Virus record (IMG/VR): IMGVR_UViG_3300017987_000003
Span: 124,001 to 188,000 of that record
Length of the DNA stretch: 64,000 nt
Reading direction: 5' to 3' (one strand)
Origin: a virus
Shown here: positions 6,919 to 14,390 of the stretch, piece after piece
How the letters are laid out: the number at the start of each line of letters is the position of its first letter
Position numbering within the stretch: position 1 is the first letter of the stretch
Translations under genes and position numbers: made by a program
The notes under the pieces: model-generated
Told to the model about the DNA's origin: nothing
Seen by the model: only the letters and a program-made list of their open reading frames with translations
Databases searched by the model: none

Positions 6919-7190
6919 TGGGTTGCAAGGGATTCGGGAACAAGGATGCAGTGATATTTGTGTGCGATCGTACGCCGAAGCGAACGGAGGCATGTCAATC
7001 TTGTGGCTGGAGTACTACGAAGTCCTGTGACTTCCCTTTGAAGGGCGCGAAGGAGGGGCAGACGTGCGATCGTTGGGTCTGTGACAACTGCTCGACCGAG
7101 ATGGAAGTGGAGGGCGAGACGGTGTTGCTGTGCCCTGTTCACGCGAGGATCGTGAAGAAAAGGCAGGAGAGCAATGAGGAATCTACCTGA
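6918..7190 (+). CDS. Cys-rich zinc-binding protein
   Basis: 90 residues with nine cysteines, including CQSCGWSTTKSCDFP and CDRWVCDNCS, and CPVH near the end, suggesting two zinc sites. Basic C-terminus (ARIVKKRQESNEEST). It overlaps the next gene by 17 bases. Not recognised. Confidence 0.6.
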   Translation: MGCKGFGNKDAVIFVCDRTPKRTEACQSCGWSTTKSCDFPLKGAKEGQTCDRWVCDNCSTEMEVEGETVLLCPVHARIVKKRQESNEEST

Positions 7191-7806
7191 TTTTATTACA
7201 TTTACTGGTGCAGATGACAAAACCGACATCGGGGGGATGCTGGATCTGTCTCGGCATTATCCTATTGAGTGGGGGATCCTATTCAGCCCGAAGCGGCAGG
7301 GGGAGGATCCGCGCTATCCAGGCGAGGATACCGTAAGGCGGATCGTGAGTGCTGCGGTGCCTGTGGCAGCTCATCTTTGCGGGAGGCACAGCGGGGACGT
7401 GATGAAGGGCAATGTTCCGTTGCTTTCGCAGCCCCTGGAGATGTTTGGGCGTATTCAGGTCAATTCGCGGAAGCCAAGAGCTGAACGGATTGCTGTGTTC
7501 CAGCGCAAGATGGGCATCCCGTGCATCGCGCAGGCGCGCGGGGAAGCGTTCCCAGAGGAGAGGAACATCAACTGGCTCTTTGACACGTCAGGGGGGCGTG
7601 GGGAGGATCCGTTCGTGTGGCCAGCGTATCCAGGGCGCATGGTTGGGTATGCTGGAGGGCTCGGCCCTGAGACGGTCCTGGGGGCTCTGGAGGCGATCGA
7701 CGCGCAGGGTTCGTACTGGATTGATATGGAGAGTGGCGTCAGGACGGACGATTGGTTTGACTTGGATCTGTGCGAGAAGGTGTGCCGCAGTGTTTTTGGA
7801 GGATGA
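7174..7806 (+). CDS. TrpF-like (phosphoribosylanthranilate isomerase-like) TIM-barrel protein
   Basis: 210 residues, the usual length of a single TIM barrel. DIGGMLDLSRHYPIEWGIL at the N-terminus, WLFDTSGGRGEDPFVW, MVGYAGGLGPETV and YWIDMESGVRT match the order of TrpF motifs (LDS-GGTG, AGGL-PENV, D-SSGVE). In TrpF these loops hold the substrate phosphate. No other tryptophan genes are present, so the substrate is open; a salvage or base-modification role is possible. Confidence 0.65.
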   Translation: MRNLPDFITFTGADDKTDIGGMLDLSRHYPIEWGILFSPKRQGEDPRYPGEDTVRRIVSAAVPVAAHLCGRHSGDVMKGNVPLLSQPLEMFGRIQVNSRKPRAERIAVFQRKMGIPCIAQARGEAFPEERNINWLFDTSGGRGEDPFVWPAYPGRMVGYAGGLGPETVLGALEAIDAQGSYWIDMESGVRTDDWFDLDLCEKVCRSVFGG

Positions 7807-7810
7807 GTAC

Positions 7811-7930
7811 GTGATCGATGATGATGGTTGGACTGTCGTCGGTCATTCTTGGGTGAATCTGATCACTGGGAAGATCATTATGATGCCCGATGAGGAAGAG
7901 TCGGTTGACGAACCCTGTTTAAGTGAGTAA
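7811..7930 (+). CDS. Very small acidic protein
   Basis: 39 residues, GTG start with GGAGG eight bases before it. DDDGWTVVGHSWVNLITGKI is a short beta-like core followed by an acidic tail (MMPDEEESVDE). The 3' end carries the promoter at 7905. Not recognised; kept because it has a good ribosome site and fills the gap between two firm genes. Confidence 0.5.
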   Translation: MIDDDGWTVVGHSWVNLITGKIIMMPDEEESVDEPCLSE

Positions 7931-7933
7931 TAT
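7905..7933 (+). promoter_or_regulatory. Strong sigma70-like promoter
   Basis: TTGACG (7905-7910), 17-base spacer, TAATAT (7928-7933), 40 bases before the RNA ligase start. Uses the GTTGACRAAC element. Confidence 0.65.
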
Positions 7934-7973
7934 GACCCTTTGAAACGTGGCAAGATGTCATGGGAGGTTGAAA

Positions 7974-8927
7974 ATGGCGTTCAAGAAATATCCAAGTATC
8001 GACAATTCTTATCAGGAAAAGGAAATGCAGTGGTGGCTACGGTCTCACCCCGAGTTGACACTCGTCGACTACATTATCGAGGAGAAGATCCACGGTGCGA
8101 ATTTCAGTCTGGAATTCACGCCCGACGGTGAGCATTTCATTGGTCGGCGTAAGGCGCGTGTTCCTGATGGGGTCAACTTCAATAATGCACATGAGATTTT
8201 GGAGGGCGAGGACTACCAGAAATTGATCGCAGCGTGGACCAAGCAGGCGGTTGATGCGGGCGCTACTTATCATTTGTACGGTGAGATATTTGGCGGCAAG
8301 ATCTCCAAGGGAGTCAACTACGGCCCAGAGAGGCGAATCCTATTCTTCGACGTTGCCAAGGATGAGGTGATGTTTTCTCCCTCGGTGTTCATGGCGACGA
8401 TGACGGCTCATGAGCTTCTCCACTTTCATGTACCAGTCCTCGGGACGGTGAAGGGGTTGAGTGAGGCGCTCGCTTTTTCTGTTGAATTCAACACCAGGGA
8501 GGGGCCAGAGGATATCCCCGAGGGGGAGAATGTGGCCGAGGGAGTAGTGATCAAGCCTTTGTTCATGTCCTTTGCCACTCCGCAGGGATCTGTGTTCATG
8601 CTCAAGAAGAAGAACCCGAAATTCGAAGAGAAGAAACAGGCCAAGGCAAAAAAAGCGCCGCTGGAAGTGAGCGATGAGGCGCAGCGTCTGCGGGATGAGT
8701 TCGAGTCGTACTTGACCGAGACGCGACTTGAAAACCTCTTTTCGAAGGAGGGAGAGATCGAGAAGCTGTCTCAGATGGGACAGTACATCCAGATGTTCAT
8801 TGGTGATGCTCGCGAGGACTTCCTCAAGGATCAAGGGGACGCGCTCAAGGCGATCGACAAGAAAGAGAAAAAGTACGTCTTTAGCGTGGCGAAGATCGTC
8901 GTGGAGATGTTGAAAAAGCATCTTTAA
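7974..8927 (+). CDS. RNA ligase, T4 Rnl2-type
   Basis: 317 residues. FKKYPSIDN at the N-terminus is the Rnl2 signature. EEKIHGANF (~residues 36-44) is motif I with the adenylylated lysine at ~38; HLYGEIFGGKI is motif III; AEGVVIKPL is motif IV; LKKKNPKFEE is motif V. The helical C-terminal ~100 residues match the Rnl2 accessory domain. It seals nicked double-stranded RNA with ATP, classically to repair host-cleaved tRNA. The start at 7974 has GGGAGG upstream. Likely transcribed from the promoter at 7905. Confidence 0.9.
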   Translation: MAFKKYPSIDNSYQEKEMQWWLRSHPELTLVDYIIEEKIHGANFSLEFTPDGEHFIGRRKARVPDGVNFNNAHEILEGEDYQKLIAAWTKQAVDAGATYHLYGEIFGGKISKGVNYGPERRILFFDVAKDEVMFSPSVFMATMTAHELLHFHVPVLGTVKGLSEALAFSVEFNTREGPEDIPEGENVAEGVVIKPLFMSFATPQGSVFMLKKKNPKFEEKKQAKAKKAPLEVSDEAQRLRDEFESYLTETRLENLFSKEGEIEKLSQMGQYIQMFIGDAREDFLKDQGDALKAIDKKEKKYVFSVAKIVVEMLKKHL

Positions 8928-8948
8928 GGGAAGGAAGGAGGAACGCTG

Positions 8949-9203
8949 ATGGATACTAAGTGCATCGGATGTACCTTAGAGAGCAAGAAGTGTGATGGTC
9001 CAACGGATAAGGAGTACACATGCTACAGAGGTGTAGTTGGAGCCCGTGGTGCTGGTAAGTGCTTCAAATGTGGTTCGACTGATGTGAAATATCAAGACGA
9101 GATCACCGTCGCTGAATTGTGTGCGCTGTGCGAGGTGGATGGCGATTCCGAGGAGATCTTTACGCAGGAAGAATTGGAGGAGGGTCTTGAGGATGCGAAT
9201 TAA
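8949..9203 (+). CDS. Cys-rich zinc-binding protein
   Basis: 84 residues. CIGC, CFKCGS and CALC are spaced as zinc ligands, with more cysteines between; the tail is very acidic (EEIFTQEELEEGLEDAN). AAGGAGGA ribosome site. Overlaps the next gene by 11 bases. Not recognised. Confidence 0.6.
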   Translation: MDTKCIGCTLESKKCDGPTDKEYTCYRGVVGARGAGKCFKCGSTDVKYQDEITVAELCALCEVDGDSEEIFTQEELEEGLEDAN

Positions 9204-9633
9204 TATTGAAAATGCGATCCGTCACACGGAGATGCCCAAGGAGGGACGCTTCGTTATGGAGGAGCTGATCAAGCACATGAAGCAGTTTAGGGATCGGGCA
9301 CTGGAAGGCGATCCTGTTGTCCTTGCCGAGTTTTTCAACCTGTACCGATTTGATGATGATCAGTGCGGGCTCAAAGATGTTGAATTCCCCGAGCCTGATC
9401 GATTTGTAAAGCGATTTGCGGAGGTCCTGGAGGAGCTGGAACTGATGCGGGAGCGTCGTGCGGAAGCGCTGAATGTCGCGGAGGAACGACGGGGTGAGAT
9501 TTTGGAACTGAAGAAAAAGCTGGCGACGACTCAGTATTGGCTCGATCGGTTTCAGGAGGAGTTTGGCGATCTGGCGATCAAGAAGATCCAGGAGGAGCAT
9601 TCTGCGAACTCCAGTTCGCAAGAGGAGGGTTGA
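9193..9633 (+). CDS. Coiled-coil hypothetical protein
   Basis: 146 residues. A folded N-terminal half (VMEELIKHMKQFRDRA, AEFFNLYRFDDD) is followed by a long coiled coil (VLEELELMRERRAEAL to EILELKKKLATTQ). The last codons carry palindrome copy 4. GAGGGTCTTGAGG precedes the ATG at 9193. Confidence 0.6.
   Translation: MRINIENAIRHTEMPKEGRFVMEELIKHMKQFRDRALEGDPVVLAEFFNLYRFDDDQCGLKDVEFPEPDRFVKRFAEVLEELELMRERRAEALNVAEERRGEILELKKKLATTQYWLDRFQEEFGDLAIKKIQEEHSANSSSQEEG
9605..9618. repeat. Palindrome copy 4 (CGAACT-CC-AGTTCG)
   Basis: 15 bases before the GTG at 9634. Confidence 0.9.
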
Positions 9634-9858
9634 GTGGGATTCGTGCATGAGCGGAAATGTTGGTGTGTAGAAGTTCGTGAGGGGTCAGATGGTCTGATTG
9701 CTTGTGTGGATAAATATCCAGAGGCTGTGGTGCCAGAGGGGGAGGTTGTAAGATATGATGGGGAGCGGTTTCATTGTTTTGTATTTGCCGATTTTCGTAT
9801 GTATGCGGGCGCTCGGGCGAAGGAGCTTGTCCGAAAGAGAATAGGAGAGTTGAGATAG
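9634..9858 (+). CDS. Small hypothetical protein
   Basis: 74 residues, GTG start after GAGGAGGG. Beta-rich composition (HERKCWCVEVREG, ERFHCFVFADF) ending in a basic helix (ARAKELVRKRIGELR). Preceded by a palindrome at the standard spacing. Not recognised. Confidence 0.6.
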   Translation: MGFVHERKCWCVEVREGSDGLIACVDKYPEAVVPEGEVVRYDGERFHCFVFADFRMYAGARAKELVRKRIGELR

Positions 9859-9879
9859 CCCGTTAGAGTATGCTAATCT
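9850..9879 (+). promoter_or_regulatory. Promoter candidate
   Basis: TTGAGA (9850-9855), 18-base spacer, TAATCT (9874-9879), in the gap before the exported hydrolase at 9929. The -35 is not of the GTTGACRAAC type. Confidence 0.45.
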
Positions 9880-9928
9880 GCTCGGTGATAATGCTGGTGG
9901 TCAGTGTTGTGTTGACGGAGGACTGTTC

Positions 9929-10528
9929 ATGAGGTGGCATAATGTGGCTGTTTATGGTGCTTTGGCGATCGTCTGTTTCTTTTTGGGCATCTCTTTTTCT
10001 CGCATAGTTCGATCTGATGAGGGGCGCTGGGTTGGCAAACGAGTGCTGATCCTGGGTGATTCTCTCGTGGGAGAGGGGTCGGGGTTGGAGATGGGCCTTC
10101 GCAAGCGTCTCAAGGATCAAGGGGCCTACGTTGACACGATGGCTTCGATCGGTGGGCGAGCAAGCTCCTGGGCCAAGGATGAGAAGCTCTCCGAGCAGCT
10201 TTCTGGATGGCTCCCACATGCCGTCGTGGTGGCCTTGGGCATGAACTCGTGCAGGACGCCACCCCAGACTTACGGGCGCCACGTGAAGGCGCTTGCGAGG
10301 CGACTGAAGGGTAAGGAGTGCTACTGGATTGGTCCGCCGTTGCTGGTGGAGGGGACGGCCCCGTTTTTGATTGCATTGCCGAAAGCTGTGAAGGAGAACT
10401 CGTCGTGTCGATTTTTCGATACGGTGGAGCGTGTGACGTTCCCTGTGGGGAGCGTGAGCGGGTTTCATATTCGTCGTTGGAAGGGAAAGGGCTGGGCCAA
10501 GCAGGTCTGGGGGTGGATGAACGAGTAG
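9929..10528 (+). CDS. Exported or membrane-anchored SGNH/GDSL hydrolase
   Basis: 199 residues. Residues ~6-23 (VAVYGALAIVCFFLGISF) are a signal anchor. Then LILGDSLV is block I with the nucleophile Ser, SIGGRASSW is block II, VVALGMNSC is block III with the oxyanion Asn, and SGFHIRRWKGKGWA is block V with the catalytic His. SGNH enzymes cleave esters or remove acetyl groups from polysaccharides or lipids. In the envelope it could act on cell-wall or surface glycans; the substrate is not indicated. It probably has its own promoter (9850). Confidence 0.75.
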   Translation: MRWHNVAVYGALAIVCFFLGISFSRIVRSDEGRWVGKRVLILGDSLVGEGSGLEMGLRKRLKDQGAYVDTMASIGGRASSWAKDEKLSEQLSGWLPHAVVVALGMNSCRTPPQTYGRHVKALARRLKGKECYWIGPPLLVEGTAPFLIALPKAVKENSSCRFFDTVERVTFPVGSVSGFHIRRWKGKGWAKQVWGWMNE

Positions 10529-10536
10529 GAGGTAGC

Positions 10537-10767
10537 ATGGTCGATGTTGACAGGATGCTCAGGGCTGGACGGTGGAGAAGAAAGGCGCTTTATGATGGCC
10601 TTTGTCCGAAGTGCGACACCGAATTGGAGCTTTGTGAGCCAGCCGAGGCCCACGAGAACTACGCCAAGGTGCCCAAGGGGGATGCCTGGGCGAAGAGGTG
10701 TCCCAATGAGAGTTGTGACTTTGTGTTCGTGCAGCATGGGCCAGGCTTCAAGATGACGATGCCATGA
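10537..10767 (+). CDS. Small zinc-ribbon protein
   Basis: 76 residues. CPKCDTELELC and CPNESCDFVF make a four-cysteine ribbon; basic N-terminus (DRMLRAGRWRRKALYDG). AGGAGGTAGC upstream fixes the start. Overlaps the next gene by four bases. Function unknown. Confidence 0.6.
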   Translation: MVDVDRMLRAGRWRRKALYDGLCPKCDTELELCEPAEAHENYAKVPKGDAWAKRCPNESCDFVFVQHGPGFKMTMP

Positions 10768-10991
10768 AGTGTAAATGCGGCAGAGAGATGACGAAGACGG
10801 ACAGCGACGTGAAGTGCCTCGATAGCGCCGGTCAAGTCTTGCCGATCCCTGCTACCTACATCTTGTGGGAGTGCTTTCAGTGCGATCGGAAGTGTGTGGA
10901 GCGTGGTGGGTTCTACGTGAATCGCGGGGACGATCCGAAGGAAGAGTGGTCGGATGGCGAGACGGTGATGAAGGAGAGGGGCAATGGATGA
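10764..10991 (+). CDS. Small zinc-ribbon protein
   Basis: 75 residues. CKCGREM and CFQCDRKC form a zinc ribbon around a short beta segment (LPIPATYILWE). Acidic C-terminus. Coupled by overlap to genes on both sides. Not recognised. Confidence 0.6.
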   Translation: MKCKCGREMTKTDSDVKCLDSAGQVLPIPATYILWECFQCDRKCVERGGFYVNRGDDPKEEWSDGETVMKERGNG

Positions 10992-11535
10992 GTTTTACTG
11001 GACGATGATGGCGATCCTGGGAGGCATCTTTCTGCTGGCTGTCGTGGCCCTGTTTGTCTATGCGATCAAGAAGAAGAAAAAGGTGGTCTTTGATTTCGAT
11101 CTATTTCAAACCATCATCATTGCCAGGGAAGATGGGAGGGGGGAGACTCGTCGTTTTAGGGTGCGAGTAGGTGAGCGATCAATGCCAGAGGCTCCTTCGC
11201 GCATGTTACCTTATGGTGCGTTCGGTGAGTACCAGGTGGCATTTGAATGTGCTTTCGATCGGGAAGATATGGATGAGACGGTACGGTTTCTCATGGGTTT
11301 TTCAGCGGGGAATCGCGCCATTGTTCGGTTTGAAGATACAGTATTGAGGGGGCATATTCGGGATTTCCAAATACGCAATGATGATATTGAGTGGCTATCT
11401 AGGCAGCAGAAATGGGTGTTTGCTGAGTTTGTGTTGCTGTGCCCAGTTCCTGATGTGGAGATGTCGACATTTTACGATTCAGAGCTGGACGATCTGATGA
11501 TTCGGTTGCCTGATGGAGAGACAGCGGATGGCTAA
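10984..11535 (+). CDS. Membrane-anchored hypothetical protein
   Basis: 183 residues. Residues ~6-27 (WTMMAILGGIFLLAVVALFV) form one membrane helix followed by AIKKKKK, so the rest is probably cytoplasmic by the positive-inside rule. The soluble part is beta-rich (FDFDLFQTIIIARED, YQVAFECAFD) and not recognised. Overlaps both neighbours. Confidence 0.6.
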   Translation: MDEFYWTMMAILGGIFLLAVVALFVYAIKKKKKVVFDFDLFQTIIIAREDGRGETRRFRVRVGERSMPEAPSRMLPYGAFGEYQVAFECAFDREDMDETVRFLMGFSAGNRAIVRFEDTVLRGHIRDFQIRNDDIEWLSRQQKWVFAEFVLLCPVPDVEMSTFYDSELDDLMIRLPDGETADG

Positions 11536-12190
11536 AATGGCTAGAAATATTGTTGTGTGGTCAGGGGGGGCTGACTCGACGTGGCTCCTTCATCATTGGG
11601 CTGGTGCGTCATCCGAAGATCATCGCGTGGTGGCTCTCACGGTGCGGCATCATCGGTTTCTCAGTAAGCCATTTTTGAAGGCGCAGCGAAAGGCGCAGGA
11701 GGCATACTTGAAGCTGGCAAAGAAGCGAGGCTATCATATCGATCACCAGATGATTCGTGTGGACGGCCACTTTTCCTGGGGTGTGGATGTCAATAGTGGT
11801 CCGAGGGGGCGTGGCTGTCCGACCGCGCAGGCGATCATGTGGCTGTACGCGATCATGCAGGTCGTTGGCGATGGAGACAAGGTGCTGGTTGGGTACATCA
11901 AGGGTGATTCGTTTTGGCACTACCGCGACGAGTTCGCACGGACGTTCGACGCTATGTGCAAGCTGAAGGGAGTGAGGGCTACGCTGGTCTACGATCTGGA
12001 GTGGCAATCGAAGCCAGACATCTTGCGGCTTCTCAAGAAGGCCAGGATCCCTCAGCGGTGTTGGTTCTCGTGTGAGAGCGTGGGCGAGGATGGGAAGGCA
12101 TGTGGCAATTGTTCAAAGTGTGATGAGATTGCCTATGCCAAGAAGCACTGGCAGTACAAGACGGACGAGCGTCCGAAGGAGATGAGGTGA
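11528..12190 (+). CDS. QueC-like PP-loop ATPase (7-cyano-7-deazaguanine synthase-like)
   Basis: 220 residues. NIVVWSGGADSTWLLHHW is the PP-loop (SGGxDS) that binds ATP; the C-terminal CESVGEDGKACGNCSKCDE carries the Cys pattern of the QueC zinc site. QueC converts carboxy-deazaguanine to preQ0, a precursor of queuosine in tRNA and of deazaguanine DNA modifications used by some phages. The family is fairly clear, but no folE, queD, queE or DNA transglycosylase gene is seen in this window. Start 11528 or 11537. Confidence 0.7.
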   Translation: MAKMARNIVVWSGGADSTWLLHHWAGASSEDHRVVALTVRHHRFLSKPFLKAQRKAQEAYLKLAKKRGYHIDHQMIRVDGHFSWGVDVNSGPRGRGCPTAQAIMWLYAIMQVVGDGDKVLVGYIKGDSFWHYRDEFARTFDAMCKLKGVRATLVYDLEWQSKPDILRLLKKARIPQRCWFSCESVGEDGKACGNCSKCDEIAYAKKHWQYKTDERPKEMR

Positions 12191-12462
12191 TGGGATGTAC
12201 AAGAAGGTCGCCTAAGAGTCCGCGCCCCGTCTTGAAGGGGGAATTTGGGCATATCGATTCGTGTACTGGTGGTAGGTTTTACGGCGCGTGGGAGTGCGAA
12301 TACTGCCATCTGTACAACCTGACGAAGGAGAAGAAATGCCACCATTGCGGTGCGTCGAGGGTGCGGCCTGCGGTGGCGAAACCAGTCTTTGTGGAGCCTC
12401 CCGCAGGGGTGTACGCGCCGTACATTCCGATCCAGTTGCTTGATCCTGGGAAGGTGAAGTAA
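12190..12462 (+). CDS. RanBP2-type zinc-finger protein
   Basis: 90 residues. WECEYCHLYNLTKEKKCHHC fits the RanBP2/NZF pattern W-x-C-x2-C-x3-N-x6-C-x2-C exactly. In eukaryotes this finger binds RNA or ubiquitin; in phages its target is unknown. N-terminus basic, C-terminus Pro-rich (PVFVEPPAGVYAPYIP). Start overlaps the queC-like stop. Confidence 0.65.
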   Translation: MGCTRRSPKSPRPVLKGEFGHIDSCTGGRFYGAWECEYCHLYNLTKEKKCHHCGASRVRPAVAKPVFVEPPAGVYAPYIPIQLLDPGKVK

Positions 12463-12677
12463 TGGCACTTAATGATGCAGCGATCTTGGTTCCTGAGTGT
12501 CCCGTCTGTTGGACGATCAGTGTGGAGATTACACATTGGGCTGGGGCGTTTCGGAAGAAGCCTGATGGCTCATGGGCGAAGGTTTGGCTCAAGATAGGCG
12601 AGACCAAAACGATCCAGTGCAAGTGCAATAACTGCGGGAATGAGTGGGAAGAGTATGTGAAGGGAGTTGAAAGATGA
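12462..12677 (+). CDS. Small zinc-ribbon protein
   Basis: 71 residues. CPVC and CKCNNCGNEW form a ribbon with a long connecting hairpin. Acidic and aromatic. Not recognised; four-base overlaps couple it to both neighbours. Confidence 0.6.
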   Translation: MALNDAAILVPECPVCWTISVEITHWAGAFRKKPDGSWAKVWLKIGETKTIQCKCNNCGNEWEEYVKGVER

Positions 12678-12958
12678 CAGCGAGGGTGAAGGGTCAGTAC
12701 TGGAAGAGCGGTGAACTTTGGCTCATCGAAGTACCTGAATTGGATGTGATGACACAGGGGTACACCGAGCAGGAGGCCCTGGAGATGATCGTTGATGCGA
12801 TCGAGGAACTCGTGAACGTGGAGGGCTTTGGGATTGTTCTGACACAGTCCGAGGAGCAGAAGGCGGAGCACACCTTTTCGATGGAGGTGATTATCCCCGA
12901 GATGCGTCCTGTTTTCGTGAAGTGGCGCGAGGAGCGAAAGAAAAATGGTCGGAGCTAA
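12674..12958 (+). CDS. HicB-like protein
   Basis: 94 residues. LWLIEVPELDVMTQGYTEQE, then ALEMIVDAIEELV, is the HicB/UPF0150 pattern (strand, strand, then helix). HicB is usually the antitoxin of HicA. No HicA-like basic dsRNA-binding protein is adjacent, so this may be a solo domain, perhaps regulatory. The C-terminal part is helical and charged. Confidence 0.6.
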   Translation: MTARVKGQYWKSGELWLIEVPELDVMTQGYTEQEALEMIVDAIEELVNVEGFGIVLTQSEEQKAEHTFSMEVIIPEMRPVFVKWREERKKNGRS

Positions 12959-13226
12959 GTACAAGATCGGGAAGGACGAGTCTCCCGTGGTGTCGAAGGA
13001 GAGGGGTGGTCGCAATTCGTCTGCGATCCGTGCGGCGTTGGCGATATTGTACGACCTCAAGCAGCTCGGCTATCTCAACTACCACGCGGCGGCCCTCTCG
13101 AATTCGGACGGTGACGATGTGATTCACCGAGAGATGATTGAGATTGTGTATCGGGTGAAGCCGGACGATTTGCCCAAGAAACCAGGGAGAACGGAGGTGA
13201 AGCAGTGGAGTTTGGTCTGTATGTAG
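12945..13226 (+). CDS. Hypothetical protein
   Basis: 93 residues, basic. SSAIRAALAILYDLKQLGYL then YHAAALSNSDGDDVIHREMI. Not recognised; a DNA-binding role is possible from composition only. Overlaps the HicB-like gene by 14 bases and the next gene by 22. Confidence 0.55.
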   Translation: MVGAKYKIGKDESPVVSKERGGRNSSAIRAALAILYDLKQLGYLNYHAAALSNSDGDDVIHREMIEIVYRVKPDDLPKKPGRTEVKQWSLVCM

Positions 13227-13549
13227 CCTATGCCGTTGTCGTTGTTGTCATTTTCGTTGCGTGGTTTCTTGCTGGACGCGTTACACGGAAGGACTGCCCT
13301 GTGTGTGGCAGAAAGCGATCTGTTCGATTTGAGAAAGTCCATGTCTACCACCCAGAGGAACCACCCATGTTCGGTCAGTGGGTGTGCTGTGCTTGCGATG
13401 CATACACGCCGATTGTTCCTACTGGTCTGACGATCGATGTTGCCAAGAAGTTCGTCCGTGAGGGCAGGGCGAACGATGTGGTTAGGTCGATTGCGGAGAG
13501 TGGCGAGGCAAGCAATGAGGCCGATCAGTGGCCAATTGTAAAGGAATAA
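13205..13549 (+). CDS. Membrane protein with zinc ribbon
   Basis: 114 residues. Residues ~4-25 (GLYVAYAVVVVVIFVAWFLA) form a membrane helix; CPVCGRK and CCACDAY form a zinc ribbon just inside. GTG start after GGAGGTGAAGCA. Function unknown. Confidence 0.6.
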   Translation: MEFGLYVAYAVVVVVIFVAWFLAGRVTRKDCPVCGRKRSVRFEKVHVYHPEEPPMFGQWVCCACDAYTPIVPTGLTIDVAKKFVREGRANDVVRSIAESGEASNEADQWPIVKE

Positions 13550-13552
13550 ACG

Positions 13553-13780
13553 ATGATACCGAAGATTTTGAAGGTTGACGACTGCATCACGGTCAAGCAG
13601 CTCAAGGAGTGGGTTGAGGGGCTGGCCGAGGTCAACGGCATGGGCGCTGACACAGAGGTCTGGCTTGATAACGGAGACGGCACGTCGAGCGAGTGCAGAG
13701 AGCTGTGTCCTTTGAACGTGCGGGACAAGGGTTGGCCCGAGGAGTCGTGCGATATCATCATCGGGAAGGGGAGACCATGA
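13553..13780 (+). CDS. Small hypothetical protein
   Basis: 75 residues. CITVKQLKEWVEGLAEVNGM, then DTEVWLDNGDGTSSECRELCP, resembles small phage proteins with a helix followed by a beta hairpin; no firm family. Four-base overlap with the next gene. Confidence 0.55.
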   Translation: MIPKILKVDDCITVKQLKEWVEGLAEVNGMGADTEVWLDNGDGTSSECRELCPLNVRDKGWPEESCDIIIGKGRP

Positions 13781-14370
13781 GCAATCCGTTAACCGAAGGG
13801 AAGATCCGCAAGGGTGGTCGAAACGATCCGCCAACGAGCGAGCGACCTGCCGTGAGGCCGCAGCGGGAACCGTTGCCGAAGGTGGCGCGTCCTGCTCCGT
13901 GGCCTTATCCGAAGGCGCCCCCACAGGCAGATCCGAGGGGCAATTACCCTGACGCCATCGAGATGGCGCGTGAGCGTGGGGCCGAGGCCCTGCGTGTGGC
14001 TTTTGAGCTGCTGGCGGACAAGGACGACATCAGTGGGGAGGACATCATGGATGTTCTTGAGCGCATCGACGCTGGACAAGCCTTGGCCTATTTGGAGGGA
14101 CGTGACAGGGAGAAGGCGCAGCTCAAGAACCGTCTTCGCAGGACGGCCCAGGTTCTCATCGAGGAGGTGGGGGCAGACGGGCCGATGAACGCGGAGGAGG
14201 CAGCGGAGAAAGCTGTGGAGAAGATTCGGGGAATGAGGAAAGCGATCCGTTGTATGATCCTTGCTATCGAGGATGGTACTGAGGAAGAGCCGCGTAATGG
14301 AAAGAAGTGTTATCGCCAGGAGTTCGGCGAAGCCTTCGTCGAGATGCTGAAGGGACTACTGACTGGATGA
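13777..14370 (+). CDS. Hypothetical helical protein
   Basis: 197 residues. A Pro/Arg-rich unordered N-terminus (~60 residues) precedes helices (AIEMARERGAEALRVAFELL, EEAAEKAVEKIRGMRKAI). Not recognised. GGGGAGACC upstream of ATG 13777. Followed by a short gap with palindrome copy 5. Confidence 0.6.
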   Translation: MSNPLTEGKIRKGGRNDPPTSERPAVRPQREPLPKVARPAPWPYPKAPPQADPRGNYPDAIEMARERGAEALRVAFELLADKDDISGEDIMDVLERIDAGQALAYLEGRDREKAQLKNRLRRTAQVLIEEVGADGPMNAEEAAEKAVEKIRGMRKAIRCMILAIEDGTEEEPRNGKKCYRQEFGEAFVEMLKGLLTG

Positions 14371-14390
14371 ATCAGCACAAGTGATGATAG

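Larger units (their letters stand above)
2093..6920 (+). repeat. Family of 17-base gene-junction repeats
   Basis: Eight near-identical copies of GAAAGCGAGGGGTGATG join small genes at 2093, 2293, 2540, 5473, 5883, 6179, 6662 and 6904. The last bases are stop and start together (TGATG) and GAGGGG is the ribosome site. Each copy differs from the consensus by 0-3 bases. A ninth at 6625 has lost its ATG. See findings. Confidence 0.85.

Noticed and set aside
12674-13226. HicA-HicB toxin-antitoxin pair
   Set aside because: Only the HicB-like half is recognisable; the neighbour at 12945 lacks the HicA double-stranded RNA-binding pattern.
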